A stretch of 64,000 bases of DNA, taken from assembly GCF_958979055.1 (NCBI RefSeq), contig NC_084889.1:25284761-25348760 (forward strand). The letters run 5' to 3'. The notes below the pieces were generated by a model. That model saw nothing but the letters and a program-made list of their open reading frames with translations. It was not told where the DNA came from and did no database searches. The position numbers and the translations under genes were made by a program. Shown here piece after piece: positions 1 to 12,660 of the stretch. The stretch comes from Alnus glutinosa. Its lineage: Eukaryota > Streptophyta > Magnoliopsida > Fagales > Betulaceae. Numbering within the stretch: the stretch's first letter is position 1; each line of letters opens with the position of its first letter.

Positions 1-85
1 GGGCGAAGATGCAATTGGTGGTGCTAGTGCTTATGGTTCAATAGGAAGGGCTGGATCTCGGGATCGGAATAAAGGACAATTGTAA
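1..85 (+). CDS. Possible 3'-terminal exon of an unidentified gene
   Basis: From base 2 the plus strand reads 27 codons without interruption up to a TAA at 83-85. The peptide ends in a Gly/Ser/Arg-rich tail (GSIGRAGSRDRNKGQL), which resembles the flexible C-terminus of a plant nuclear or signalling protein. I do not recognise the family. The upstream part lies outside the window, so no acceptor site or domain can be checked. The open frame is short enough to be chance; the support is only its coding-like composition and the abrupt change to AT-rich sequence about 300 bases further on. Confidence 0.3.
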   Translation, partial: GEDAIGGASAYGSIGRAGSRDRNKGQL

Positions 86-741
86 CGAGTGGGCCGGGGT
101 AAGAAAGCTAAGGAGTTCTTTGGCATGTGTGTGTATGCGCGCGCCACGGTTCTTCAGTCAAGCAAGAATGAGGAAACTTTGGCCTTGATTGAATATGCTA
201 CACCTGACGAAAGAGGTTGGTCATTCGGAAGGGTACTTATGTGAAGAACAAACCCTTTGTCAACTTCGAAAGGTGATCCATATATCATAGGCCAGGCAAT
301 GGATGGTACTTGGTCTCCTCTTTCAACTTCTTCGTAAGAGAGAAGAGATACCAGGAAGCTCTAAGGAAGCTCTATTTATCAGTATAAACAAGGTACGACT
401 AATTTGAAATTAATTGAATAAACAATTCATAAAAAAAATCATAAAAAATAATCGCCCATCTGTAAAGCCCTGAACAGAGTTTGTCCTTTCCTACTAACAA
501 AAAGAAAAGTCACAATGAGTTTAAATTCATTTTTGTTTTTTTTAATATAAGTACAAGGTGTTTAAATTCTTGATCACACAACAAATCAGAGATTGACATG
601 TCAAACTAAAATAGAAATGGCCAATGACACTCTCAAATCCATCGTGGTTCTTTCAATTTAAAGAATGCCAAAATTTTCCATTTAAAATGTTATGTGCTCT
701 TCAAGATGGCGAATGGTTTCTCAATTATTACTGGAGTAAAT

Positions 742-743
<2 letters not shown>

Positions 744-817
<74 letters not shown>
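744..817. repeat. (TA)n microsatellite
   Basis: Uninterrupted alternating TA of roughly 36 units. The open reading frame crossing it (repeated Ile-Tyr) is an artefact. Runs of this length are usually length-variable. Confidence 0.95.
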
Positions 818-822
<5 letters not shown>

Positions 823-3532
823 TCTATTCATTATTATTTTCCTCAGTGACGAATTGTCACCATTTATTAATTAGAAATATACGGGTTATATAGATATATG
901 TAATTTGTTTTATTCTTCCGAATTTGATGGAAGAACGGAGAGAAGGGCCGGGATAAAATTACGGTGGCTTTTGATCTAACGCTCCGACTTATTATTAAAC
1001 TGCAAGCGAAAAATATTTAGATTTTTCACGGCTACTACTTGATATATTATCATAAATCTTGCAGTGGAAATAATCATTAATAATTTTGTTTCTTTTCTTT
1101 TGACATCACAATCTCATCTTAATAAACAGACCAAAAATCATTTTGAGAGGAAATAGTTAAGTAATACATAGTTCATTTCAAGGCTCATTTTATTCATGTG
1201 TGTTGGTGCAGTTTTCGGTTTTGGGAAGCATCCGAGGCAAGCGAATGAAAAACTTGCAAAAGAACAAAAGTTATAAGAGCTGCCGGGAATGTTTTGGTGA
1301 GAAATAGTTCTGATGCTTAAGTCAGTTATTTTTTTAGAAGATATAATGGACCGTAAATAGAGTCTTTATTAGAGAGAATTCGGAACCCCATTTACTTGAG
1401 CTTCATCCTCCTTTTATAGGAGTGTGGGAGCTTGTGATTGAGTCCAACCCAATTCCCTGGTCCATGAGTCAACTACAATTTCCTTATGCTTGAGTTTTAC
1501 CCCAAGCCCAATCTCCTCTCTTTGCATCTTTTGTTCACTTTGTATCTAGCCCGTGATTAATTGAATAAAACAAGTAGCCTAATAAATAAAGAGCCTGAGT
1601 TGGTTAAATTACATCAGTTTGGTGAGAGATCCAAAAGGGAAAATAAAAAATAAAAAATAAAACTAGCATTGTAGGCCTGTAACTTTGTTAACTCTGTAAC
1701 TGTCACCAAGCTCCTATTTAATTACATTTAATTCCACTAAAGAAATGTAATTGAACTCTAGTATTTATTTTTTTTATCAAATCAATTAATCCCTTAAATT
1801 TACTTAATATTGACTTTTGATTTCTCCACGAAACCTTATGTAGAAGAATTAAAGCCAAAGATACTGTCATTTAATTCTTTACCCCTTAACCATTGAGTCA
1901 CTGATTTTATCAATTATTTTTGTACTTAGTGAAAGTCTTATCACATGTACATTATATTTTGGTATCTCGTACCAAAATGTTTCGGCCAGAGATTGAGAAT
2001 AATCAAATCCATAAAATCTATCTCAATGGAAAATGTCTTCTCCTTTCAATAAAAGACTTGAATTCCTTCTTGAGAAAAGCTTTCTCACAATGTTAATTAC
2101 GATCACCTAACGCATCAAAGTGATCTACACTTCACATCCGAGTTACAATCCTCTCAGAATTTAGAATCAATATCATAAGTAGTTTTGGGTGTATAACTTT
2201 TTCCATCAATAATATTTTAGTGGAAAAAAAACTTCCATGGCCCGACCAATCAAATGTTGAACGTTCGATCAAATGCAACGAACGTTCGAGATGTACCAGA
2301 ATGCATGAAAAACTACAAACTCAAACTTAGACCATTCTTCCTTAGAATCAAGGCTCAAAGTAGCTTAAATACAACATGTTAAATCATGCCAACGTGAAAA
2401 AGTTGATGAAAAATTAAGATGGAAACAAGGTTTGAAGGCTTTTCGTTACTTTCACCCTTCCACACTTGCTCCTTTTAAAATTGCAAAATATGCATGCAGA
2501 TACTTGAGCTCACATGACAAACAATGATTTGAACAGTAAAGTTCTTTGATTATTGTTGAAAAAAGTAAAGATGATTCATAATTGGTCTGAAAAAACAGAC
2601 TCATTGTTTTGAAAAGTAGATTCCTTGATAATTGCTAAGAATAATTGTCTGATAAAGCAAAAATAATTGCTAGAGGACTAAAAGCAAATAATTGTCTGCA
2701 AACCGGAGATTCCTTATTTCCATAACGGTCGATGGAGACTTTTATCCCATAATTGCTTCATTGCATCTAAATTCAAATGATGATAATCTTATAAAGATAG
2801 TCATAATTGTAAGTCATGTTTTGACCAATTTAATTTTACTAGGCAGGATTGTCTTAAAAATATGAGACACACACGATAGTAGTGATAGCTGTGGCCTGTA
2901 GATCATATTTTAAATGTAATGTTCATAGTTTTTTACTATCTCTACTCACTCATTACAGTTTATCCATATTCTTCATGCAGAAAAGTGATAAGTTTGGTTA
3001 TTAAAAAGAACTTTTTGTTGGCCACCCAAATAGAGCATACATCATGAATAGTTTTTAACAAAACGACTGTGAAAGAATTTTGCTTTGAACGCCAATAATC
3101 ACAATATATATTATTCTCATTCAGGCTATCAAGTCTAATGACATATAAATTTGACAAAATTTTGTTTGGAAATCATCGAATAAATGGAAAAAACAAAACA
3201 TATGTAGAAACCCCAAATAGTTTTCTATTTTCTTCTTTAAGTAAAAACTGTTTTGAAAATAATTGTCCAAACGCCTTAGGTATTGTTTTCTTTTTTCAAA
3301 AATAAGTTGCCAAACACTTTTTTTAAAGAAAAAAAAAGCAGAAAACAATTTTTTGTTTTTGTTCTCAAAAACAATTCGCAAAAACAAAAATAGAAATCGG
3401 TTTGCCAAACGAGATACTCTTCATATGGATATTCGGAGTTTTGGAATAATTGCGAATTTGGGAAAACTGTTGAGGTCATGGTGATATCTTCATCTTCTGA
3501 CAATTGTGACACATAGTAATTGTCTTTTATAA

Positions 3533-3705
3533 GGGGCAGAGCCAGCCAACCCAAGTTGGGGGGCTAAATTGAAAAAAAATATTTTGTGGAGTCAAAATTA
3601 GAAAAAATAACAAAATTTGAAATAAAATTTTAATTTTAATTTTTTTTGGGGGAGAACCTTAGGGTTTGGGGGGGGGGGGGCCCAAGCCCCTTAGTGGCTC
3701 CGCCA
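3533..3705. mobile_element. Short MITE-like inverted-repeat element
   Basis: The left end reads GGGGCAGAGCCA and the right end is its near inverse, TGGCTCCGCCAC, around an AT-rich core with a G run at 3668-3680. This GGCGGAGCCA-type terminus is common in small plant MITEs. No clear target-site duplication was found, so family and exact limits are uncertain. Confidence 0.45.
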
Positions 3706-4188
3706 CAATAATTATAACTGAACTTGAATATGGCTTTTTTGAAGCAGGGATTCACACAGTAATTCGTCCTCTCATTGAAGTTTCAGTTCCAGTTTGTACC
3801 CTCGGTCCAAATCAGTTAAATTGGATGAAACAACCAGTGAAATTATAGAATTACCCCTTATATGTTAAAGAAAGGAACAAAATAAAAATAAAAATAAATA
3901 AAAAAATAAATAAAAAACTCGCTAACCCCTTGTTAAAAAAAGAATTCTTAAAATTATTTTAGTTCCTAAAGTTTAAAAACGCTTAATCCACTATTGAATC
4001 ATGATGTTAGAATTCATATGGAATTGAAATTCAACACTCTGGGGAAGGTTAATATGTGATTTTTTATTTTTTATTTTCCCTCATCAGGTATAGTTTAATC
4101 ATTTAATTTATTTTCTGTATGAGTGAACAACTAATTTGGACGAAAAGGCCAACCGAAACCAAAACTTTGAATTAGGGGAGAGTTGTGT

Positions 4189-4231
4189 GAATCAAGTGAT
4201 GAATTGCATGATTCAATTCATCACTTGATTC
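4189..4231. repeat. Perfect 18-bp inverted repeat (hairpin)
   Basis: GAATCAAGTGATGAATTG at 4189-4206 and its exact reverse complement at 4214-4231 enclose a 7-base loop (CATGATT). It lies about 550 bp beyond the stop of the hydrolase gene. It could be the core of a tiny foldback element or form an RNA hairpin if transcribed. Confidence 0.85.
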
Positions 4232-4785
4232 ATTTCTCCAAAACTTTTGGCGAGGTTGCTTTGAAAATGAATCTGCAGTTTTAAACCAGAAAAAAGGAGA
4301 CTTCACATACATGATATACTACAAGTCCGTACGCCTCTGTCCATATAATTTTCATGCAAAGAAAAAAAAAACATATACAAATGTGATAAGAAAAGGAAAT
4401 ATCAAATTATTTCTATATTGCAAATTAACAAAGAACTACAGATATAAACCAGAGAATTTGCAAGCACAACACGCTCCATTTTGTCTTTTATATTTATTAA
4501 GAGAAAGGTATCATCTAGACATCTAATTCTTGTACATGATATCTATCAAGAGTGTAACATTGTTTCAATTAAAGTTTAATTGATTTCTCTTTTCAATTGT
4601 CATATTATGCTATTTACTTTACAACTATGTATACATACACACATGAACTTCCTCTTTACCTCGAATCGCATATATGTTGATCAAGATTTTGTGGGGCCTT
4701 CTCTCTTCAGGAATCTTTCATTTAACTTGTAAATGGACAAAAGAATTGAACTAAAATTTCAAGTAGAGAAAACGAGATGAGGAAA

Positions 4786-7700
4786 TCAAATCTTGTCATG
4801 ACGGTTGAGAAATTCAACTATGCATGGATACACTTGATCTGCTACCTGCATTGAAGGACAGAGAGAAATAGAGGGGAAGGAACAGTTAAACAACCTATTA
4901 ACACAAGAAAAAAAAGAAAAAAAGACGATAAAATTCTATCCAGTATGTTATAAATTTTATTATTTCCATTAAGCAAAGAAAATTTTATCAGCCTTGGATA
5001 AATAAATAGAGTACTCATACCAAACGGCCTCCCACTAGATCATAATGACCATAATGTGCACCTCCAGGTTCTCCAAAAACTTTGTAAGCAACCAAATCTT
5101 CAGAAATCAACTTCACCGTTTCTGCTCCATTGAAATCAATCATCATAGGTTTCCAGAGGAAAAAAAAAAAAAAAAGAGAAAAAGGTGAGGAAGTTAATTG
5201 AAAACTAGGAGCCCGTTATAGGCACAGATATATGAACTAAATATACCATAGACAGCTTCAGGTGGACAAATTAGGTCTTGGTCTCCCGCAATTGCTAAGA
5301 CAGGGACGTTGCTTTTGTGTAAATGATCCTTGTAGAAGAAACTTCCACTTCTGTCACGTAAACCACCCTCTTGGAAGGCTGTTGTAAGCTGCAAGAGAAG
5401 CTTGGTAGGCACTGTACCTGCAAATTACAAATTGTCAATCTTTAGCCTACTGTCACATATTAGGGAGGGATAGAAACTGCAAAAGCAATGTACAAACTAA
5501 AAACAAGGGTTATAACCTATAAGAGAATGTCAACAATATAATGTCATTCACGTCCACACAACCCACGGTTTTAAAGCTAGTTGACTCATTGAAGTAACGG
5601 CAAAATATAGCAATCTTATCAAACAGTGATTATTGCAACTTCCTTACCAAACTAGTCAATTATAAGCTGCAGGAGAGGAAAGTGGGGCAGACAAAATAAC
5701 CATTCCGGTGGTTGATAGTAGAGCAAATGCTGGATAAAACATGGATATGCATGCCTTATCATCCAAAAGGACGTATAAAATGGATGGGCTCGCAGGGTCG
5801 ATCCCACATCTCATAGGGAGGAGGAATACCAGGGATGATAAGGGATAATTAACTCTACAGCTCACAGAAATGGGAAAAGTCATTCCCCATTAAGACCCCT
5901 ATTCACATAGCGTTCCTGGACACATATTTTTCCTCGGGACAGGCAGATTCTCCTATAAATAAATAAAAAGGGGATCTCGGCCTTTTGTGGGGATAAAGGT
6001 AAAGCATTGGGTCATCCTTTTTCATTGAATGGCCCTGGCCCGATTTAGAGAAAGAACTTATCCCTTGCTGCTGGGCCAGAGAGAACCATTCATTCGAAGG
6101 GATGGAGATGGAAAATCTACAAACTATGCTTCACAGGTACACAGCTAAGGATACAATAGAACCCTCCACAAACATCCTTGTGCCTGCCTGAAACCAGCCC
6201 CAGACATGCCTCCCCAGTCTATTTAATATTCTTTTGGCAACTACGAATATGAACCAAGTAATAATGCCATGACAATGTAATAGCTAAATATAATAATTCG
6301 GATAGCTTCTAAAAGGCATTGCTCACCAGGAAAGCATCAAATATCAAATCTCTTGAACATTCGTAGCAATTTTCCAAATGCACTTTGGTGCTTAGAAGTT
6401 ATACAATGTGTTGATAGAAGATTCATATTTGTACTTACAAAAGTTGTTCAAAACAAGCTTTTCAAATAACTTCGGATCCATCATTTGCTGAGCAGAAATT
6501 TGAGGATTTAACCAAGACAAAACATAAGGTGGACGAGATGCAAGAGGATGAGCTGCAGCAAGCAAGGCCCCAACTGGAATAACAGGAACATTTAGAGCTT
6601 GTACAGAGTCTGCCTGTTTATCAAAGCGGACTAACATCAGCTTCTCATGATAACTAGTAGAGAGTCATCTAATTCTCATAATGCTACAATGAAGACTTAT
6701 TTAAAACAATTAGTTTTTTTTATATCACTTGCCAGAGGTAAAAGTAATTTAAAGGATGATTTTGAACTCGTGTAGTCAAGTGATGATCCCAAAGTAGCAA
6801 CTGAGGCGAACCCAGAGTTCCTTCCTTCAAAACCTTATTGATACAAGAGCAAATGTAGTCAAGAAAATGATATATCAAATATGCAACTGATACGTCACTC
6901 TTAAAAAACTTAAAAGATATGTAATAGTAAAAAGAATTTGAAAGTTCATAGACAACTGATATGCCTGCCAACATAAACTGATTTAACACATAACTTAAAT
7001 TTTAAACCTGTCACACTGCATAAAAGTTGCTAAATGACACTTCCAAACCCATACTAGAAGCACGTAAAAATATAAACAAAAAGGAAATGATTGCCAAGTA
7101 ATGACATTACTTAGCCAATAAGCAAATCGAAAAAAAACCAACAGGAGTAAAGCATTGCTGAATCAGACTCATGCAAACACCAACACACTTGTGCCCGAGA
7201 CTTTTACCATCACACTGGACAGTAGCCCCCTTTAAAAAAAGACTTAATTTGTGCAAGCATTCTATTACATTGCGTGGCCATGTGCGCGGGCACGGGTGCG
7301 CGCACGTGCTTGTGGGCGTGTGTACGTGTGCGCACGCACACACGTGTGTGAGAGAGAGAGAGGACAACCTAGATGGGAGGAAAAACAATACAAAAATCAA
7401 AGCCAGAATTTATGGCAGCTAAGTAACAAGTTTAGCCTGTCAACTTACAGCATCGAGAGAGCATTGCATAGAGCAAGATACCCCCCATCGAGTGACCGAT
7501 TGCAAGCAACTTTCCATCCTTTGGTTTGCAACTAGTCCTTATGTACTCCACCTAAGATGACAGAACTAAAAATTGAGATGGGCATTCAACAAGTGTATTA
7601 TAAGTTTAGTAACAATGGCAATGGGAAAATGAGATTTCAACATAGAAGATGAAATCTGAAAGAATAACAAAAACAAGTGGTCAAATCTGAAGTCATTTAT

Positions 7701-9786
7701 ATTAAAGGAATGTCACCTCACCGCAGCAGGCACATCCTCTTGCAAGAAGCTATCAAAGTCCCAATCATACTTCACAATCAGATCAAGTTGTTTCTGGAAT
7801 TCATCTAATGTAGTAGAAAAACGCTCTTGCAAGTCAAAAAACCGTGTTGGAACTGATAGTTGACCTTCTTCAATGATATTTGCAAGCCCTTGACTCAAAT
7901 CTCTGATTTGGCTAGCAATAACAGAATTTTGCCCCACTTCTAGAGAACCTACAAGTTTAGTCCTAATATTATTATTCTGTTCACATAATGAGCATATACA
8001 AATGTTAAACTAACATTCAATCAGTTGATAGAAATTTTCTTGACCAACCTCCATTTAAAAAACCTGCAAGTTTCTCTGATAAATGCAAAAAAGTTTCCAT
8101 AAATTTGGTGACCAATTTCAAGTCACCAGATTTAGACAGAGTCTCTTTGCTTTCTCTATTGATGGTAGAGATGTCAGAATCAGTAAAAGCAGCAGGTTCA
8201 AAGGTAGAATGTCGTCCTGAAGGAAAAACACCATCCATTCCACGCTTAACTGAAGAATCTACCATGGCATCAAGTGGTTGCCCAACTTCCTTAAAGTCCA
8301 TTCCTTGTGTGCTAAACCCAGAACCTCGAACTTCCAGAATCCATGTATCAAATCCTTGGCCAGACATGTAGCGTGCAAAAGAGGTCTGCAAACAATTTAC
8401 AAGCATCACAACTAAGGCCTAATAATAGGGAACTGGAGAGGTTTGCATGACAATGTCAAAAAGAATTTTCAACTTTCTCTCATAGTTAGTCATCTAAAGA
8501 CAGCACCATCATGTAGAAGCTAATCAAAATTTACAAGAGAAACAAATTAGATTATGAAAATAAGAAGACACAAAACTAAGAAGCATGGTGCTCTAACATG
8601 CATACGCATTTCTGTGTGATTTGTGTGCATGTGAATATTTAGAAACGAAAAAAAGGAAGGAACGAGGGTTACAAAAAAGAGCTCATAAAAGAAGCAGGCG
8701 TGAATTACACCTGCTAATAATGTAACTTTCTATTCTTAGAATCCTCATAGATTTTTGCGCGTCAAAACCAACAGCACAACCCAAAAATCCCTAACCCCGA
8801 ACATGAATGGCCTTATTTTTCTTTTTAATTTACTATATTCATTGACAAAAATCATTTTAGCTTTTGTTCATCCAAAAACACACAAACACACACAACACAA
8901 AATAGGATCCAGTCAGAGAATTGTGCAAAACGCAGTTTTGCGTATATAATATTATCTCTCACCCTCTTAAATGAACCCAGAATTAAATTAGGATAATTTA
9001 ATTTCTTCAGCCACGCAATTCATTGAATTAACAATATATATAAAGAGTCAAGCACAAACCAAAATTGACTTAAAAATAGTGAAAAAAAAAAAAAAAAAGT
9101 TGAGCAAAGTTATATACGAAGAGTAATGAAACTCACCTCAGGAGAGAGATCATATCCAATAGCATTCGTCGCAACCCCTGACAACAGCAACAGCGGGTGA
9201 TTCCTCGGCTGTGCCTGTATATATAGATACGGCATAAATTCACTTATACGATTTCATATACGTACATGCACACCCACAGGAATACATTGAACACATGGGT
9301 ATACGGAACACAATTTAAAAACAAAAATAAAATAAAATCAGAGAACACCAGAGGCAGAGGGAGGACCTGAGGAGAAGGAAGGTAGCGCCAGAGAGCGAGG
9401 GTCCAATTGGAGTTGGGAACAGGCACGTAGTGTAGCTCGTCGGCGGTACAGATCGCCGGCTTCTTATCGATCCTCTTCTTCTTCCTCTTCTCCTCCAGAG
9501 CGATACCGTATACCGCTCTCGACCTCACCGGCGCCACCGGGAGGAGCAAATGCGGAACCCGACAGTGTCCGGATTGTCGTCTCGGGTCGGATCGCATAGG
9601 ATGGAGGCGGTGGAGCCCAGGGAGGTGATGCAATCCGGTGGCGTTCCGGGTCATGGCACAAAGACCCGAATGGGAAACGAACATTTTCATCTTTTGTCGA
9701 GAGTTTTGGAGGCAAAATCGGTGATTTACGATGCTTTGTTGGCGTTGGAGGGGTGGATATAGGGGTGGGCCGAAGGGACGCTTCAT
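4786..9786 (-). CDS. Plant alpha/beta-hydrolase (UCP031088 type), 10 exons
   Basis: Exons, high to low: 9367-9786, 9137-9214, 8049-8385, 7722-7948, 7449-7551, 6729-6833, 6439-6609, 5247-5417, 5021-5121, 4786-4845. All junctions are GT-AG and keep phase, giving 590 aa. The first ATG is at 9786; another at 9690 would remove 32 residues. The N-terminus is basic and Ser/His-rich, possibly a plastid transit peptide. The conserved core starts near KPAICTADELHYV. The nucleophile elbow GHSMG is at residues 373-377 (Ser375), the likely acid is Asp528 in AGDQDLICPP, and the likely base is His563 in HYGHYD, so the catalytic triad looks intact. The insert between strand 3 and the elbow (about residues 190-350) is long, as in this plant family. 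Family: Arabidopsis At1g15060/At1g73750, whose biochemical role is not established to my knowledge. A lipase or esterase activity is inference. Gene 2 lies upstream on the same strand. Confidence 0.92.
5418..6438 (-). other. Large intron 7 of the hydrolase gene
   Basis: A 1.02-kb intron with GTAAGT donor and TTTGCAG acceptor. The section at about 5640-6130 is more GC-rich than the rest and looks like inserted repeat DNA, but no terminal repeats or family could be recognised. Confidence 0.7.
7281..7346. repeat. Alternating purine-pyrimidine GT/GC tract in intron 5
   Basis: A run rich in alternating TG, CG and CA steps, followed by (GA)n, within the intron 6834-7448 of the hydrolase gene. Such tracts can adopt Z-DNA and are usually length-variable. 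Reading frames crossing it on both strands are repeat artefacts. Confidence 0.75.
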
Positions 9787-10415
9787 GTGGGCCTGTTTTT
9801 GACTTTTTACTTCTTGTGGGCCCCGAGGCTAGTTACGTGTCCAACCTTATCCATTTTCCACAAACGTCTCCTTCCTAAAATCTCTCATTCAACTTAAAAA
9901 TAAAAAATAAAAAATAAAATAATAGAAAAAAATCTCTCATTCGAAACGTGCTTTTTATTGTGATAAATTTTAAATGTCATAAATTAAATAGTAATTTTAA
10001 AAATTACATTATTTTTAGAGAAATAAAAAAAAAAAATGAATATAGTATCTAGAATTACTTTTTGATTGCACATCATTACAGCCACGTTATTTCTTACGTG
10101 GCACTAATATGTCTGTAAAAGATATCAAATGTTATATAATACATTTTTATATTGCAATGCTGATGTGACAATGTTAACTAATATTTAAATATTTTTTTTA
10201 AATAAATATTAATATAAGAGTTAATTGTGACTGTTCTATTAATATTGTGAAATAATTGTTAGATAAAAATATAATTTTTAACATTATTCATAAACTTTTT
10301 GCCGAAAGTTTGTTTAAATATTAAATATTTTGCTAAGTATATCTAGCTTATGTAAAAGTTAATTGTTTTGCCAAAAGTTTTTGTAAAAATATAGTTTTCT
10401 TTCAAAGTAGGTTGA

Positions 10416-10458
<43 letters not shown>
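10416..10458. repeat. (ATA)n microsatellite
   Basis: About 14 uninterrupted AAT/ATA units in non-coding AT-rich DNA. Confidence 0.9.
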
Positions 10459-10486
10459 TATTTTTATTTTATTTTAATTTAGTCTA

Positions 10487-10622
10487 TTAAACTAACATGT
10501 GTCTAAAATGTATATAATTTTTTATATGTATTTTAAATTCTCACATTTAATTTTATCACATAATTGCAAATAAAAATCACATATATTTTAAACACATTTC
10601 AATTTAATAGATTGAATTGAAA
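10487..10622. repeat. AT-rich imperfect foldback, possible MITE
   Basis: The stretch with AGTCTATTAAACTAACATG near the left edge is mirrored by an inverted, diverged copy near 10585-10622 (complement of CAATCTATTAAATTGAAATG). The arms are about 50 bp around an AT-rich centre. No target duplication was resolved; in such AT-rich DNA partial symmetry could be fortuitous. Confidence 0.4.
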
Positions 10623-11107
10623 AAAATAAAAAATAACAATAGTCTTTATGAGTGAGATAAGGATATAAATCTTTAAATAGATATCCCCCAAACTCTTCCT
10701 ATTCTAAACCACAAGATAAATATCTTGAACAGTTTATTTGTGGTTTAGAAATAAGAAAGAAGTTGGTAGATATTTATGAAAAGGTAGTCGATGGCTTAAT
10801 TTTTATTGACAGACTATATCCTATAAAAAGCCAAATATTTTCGATATTTCTTTCTGAAGTTGCTCTGTGTTTTTCTCAGAAGGAAAATGATTTTGTTTGT
10901 ATATTTTGTGGACTTTGATGAAATAAACCAAAGCAACTAAATGATAAGCAGTCTCTACTGTTGGTATGTTCTCCAACCAGATGGTGCCACCAAGTTTCTA
11001 GACCAATGGAATAGTTCCACGTGGCCCAAGTTACTACATTCTCTTCTTATAAATAGGAGTCAATTATAACAAGTAAATAACCTACGTTGTTACTATCTTT
11101 ATAGTTT

Positions 11108-11446
11108 AGGAGAACTTCACTTATAAACCTTAATTTTTCATCAGTTTTGAAAAAAGGTAATCAAACTTTAAAAAGTGTCAATTTAAGGTATCAATCTTTC
11201 AATTTTTTTTCAATTTCATCCATTCTTAAATCCTGTCAAAATTCTCAAAATCCCTTATTTTTTTTTTTAAAAAAAATAAAATAAAATTACTAGCATTTAG
11301 GTGTTGGTCAAAATTTAACAGAATTTGAAAAAATACTCGTGCCTGAATCTTTGAAAAAATTTATAATTTTTTTTTTAAAAAAATAAACATTGGGATATTT
11401 TATGAATTTTGATATGATTTAATTAAAAATTTCAACGGAGGGTTGA

Positions 11447-11478
<32 letters not shown>

Positions 11479-11575
11479 AAATTTAAAGATAAATACCTTA
11501 AATTGAAACTTTTTAAAGTTTGAGTACTTTTTTTCAAAAGTAATGAAAGATTAAGGGTTATAAATGAAATTTTCC
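11108..11575. mobile_element. MITE with about 85-bp inverted terminal repeats
   Basis: The left arm (11108-11190, beginning GGAGAACTTCACTTATAAAC) matches the inverse of the right arm (about 11488-11575), including the block with CAAACTTTAAAAAGT and TTTAAGGTAT. The centre holds A/T homopolymers. Flanks contain TTTATAGTT on the left and TTTATTGTT on the right, a possible imperfect 9-bp target duplication, which would suit a Mutator-like element. Limits are accurate to a few bases. Confidence 0.65.
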
Positions 11576-12660
11576 TTTATTGTTTTCTATTTCACTCAGA
11601 ATTCCTAACTGACTTAAGCATCAATGTGTTCCTTACAAGCACCTCCTGCAAGTCACCATTGCTTGTCTTTGCAGGTTTGCTTGACTGGACTAGCAGCGTG
11701 CACTCAATTGTAGTAACTACAATCAATAGAATCCCTAACGTCCTACAATTTTTCAAGCCACGAACTGTCAAAGTTCCACGTAGTTGGGATCTCTTGGACC
11801 AAATATTCTCTATCATTTGATAGAAAAACAAAAACAAAAACAAATTTACCAACTTACCAATGGGGAGTGGAAGATTTTGAAGTTGCATAAACAACTCTGA
11901 TGTTACTCATACAATTGACAGCTACCCTTTGCTTCTAAAAGATGTTGAGTAAACGTAAAGCATGCAAACCAAGTGGATATCTTATACTTGACACTTCAAA
12001 ATAACCACAAACATCAGATCTTACCATTTCTAAATATCTTCTTCTAATGTATTCCATGACTTGATAATTCCAAGGCCCAGCCTGTTATACACCCAGTAAT
12101 TTGCTAGTTGATTCATTGCTGTGTGTACATACTAGCACATGGTTGCCGTTGCTTACTTTTGCGGCAACCATTAAGAGATAATGTAGGTTGTGCTCTTGCC
12201 TTGATTACTTGCTAGGTACCCTAAATCAGAAGACTTTTTTAATAATGTTCATGTCCCCATTAATATGCTGGCAAATAATAAAAAAAAAAAATGGAATTTT
12301 CTATTAGACTAATCAAATGATACAGAGAAAAGAACTCCAATGGCTACAACTATCCAATCAAATTACTTGTGTTGGACACTGTTTCGAATCAAACAATGAA
12401 TGACGAGTCTAACTGTGTCAGACAAACACTAAGAAAAGCATCTCTTGTACAGCTAAAGAATAAGCAATTGAAAGAAACAAGCCGAGGGGTTTTTATGATC
12501 CTAGCCTTATGACAAGTCATTTCATCTCAACTTCCTTAAATATGACTTCTTGTGAAGAAAAAATTCACTCCTTTGTTAGACAACAAATTGAATGCCACAA
12601 GCAAAACTTACAGCCTGGTCCTTAGTCAAGCAGAATATATAGTTCAGCCATGACATAACT

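Larger units (their letters stand above)
86..4785. other. Intergenic region, no gene found
   Basis: AT-rich DNA with many stop codons and no recognisable protein. It contains a long TA microsatellite (744-817), a small MITE-like inverted repeat (3533-3705) and a perfect 18-bp hairpin (4189-4231). Bases 86-360 are less AT-rich and may be the 3' UTR of the possible gene at 1-85. The first 4.7 kb beyond gene 1's stop codon must also hold that gene's 3' UTR near 4785. Confidence 0.6.
9787..12660. other. Intergenic region between hydrolase and MurG-like genes
   Basis: AT-rich, no gene seen. It should contain the promoter of the hydrolase gene (just above 9786) and the 3' UTR of the MurG-like gene (just below 12661). 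It holds an (ATA)n microsatellite at 10416-10458, an imperfect foldback at about 10487-10622 and a MITE at 11108-11575. A 100-residue frame around 11592-11894 shows no family resemblance and is not called. Confidence 0.6.

Noticed and set aside
7171-7535. Overlapping frames rich in His/Cys/Val/Arg
   Set aside because: They cross the GT/GC alternating tract in intron 5 of the hydrolase gene.
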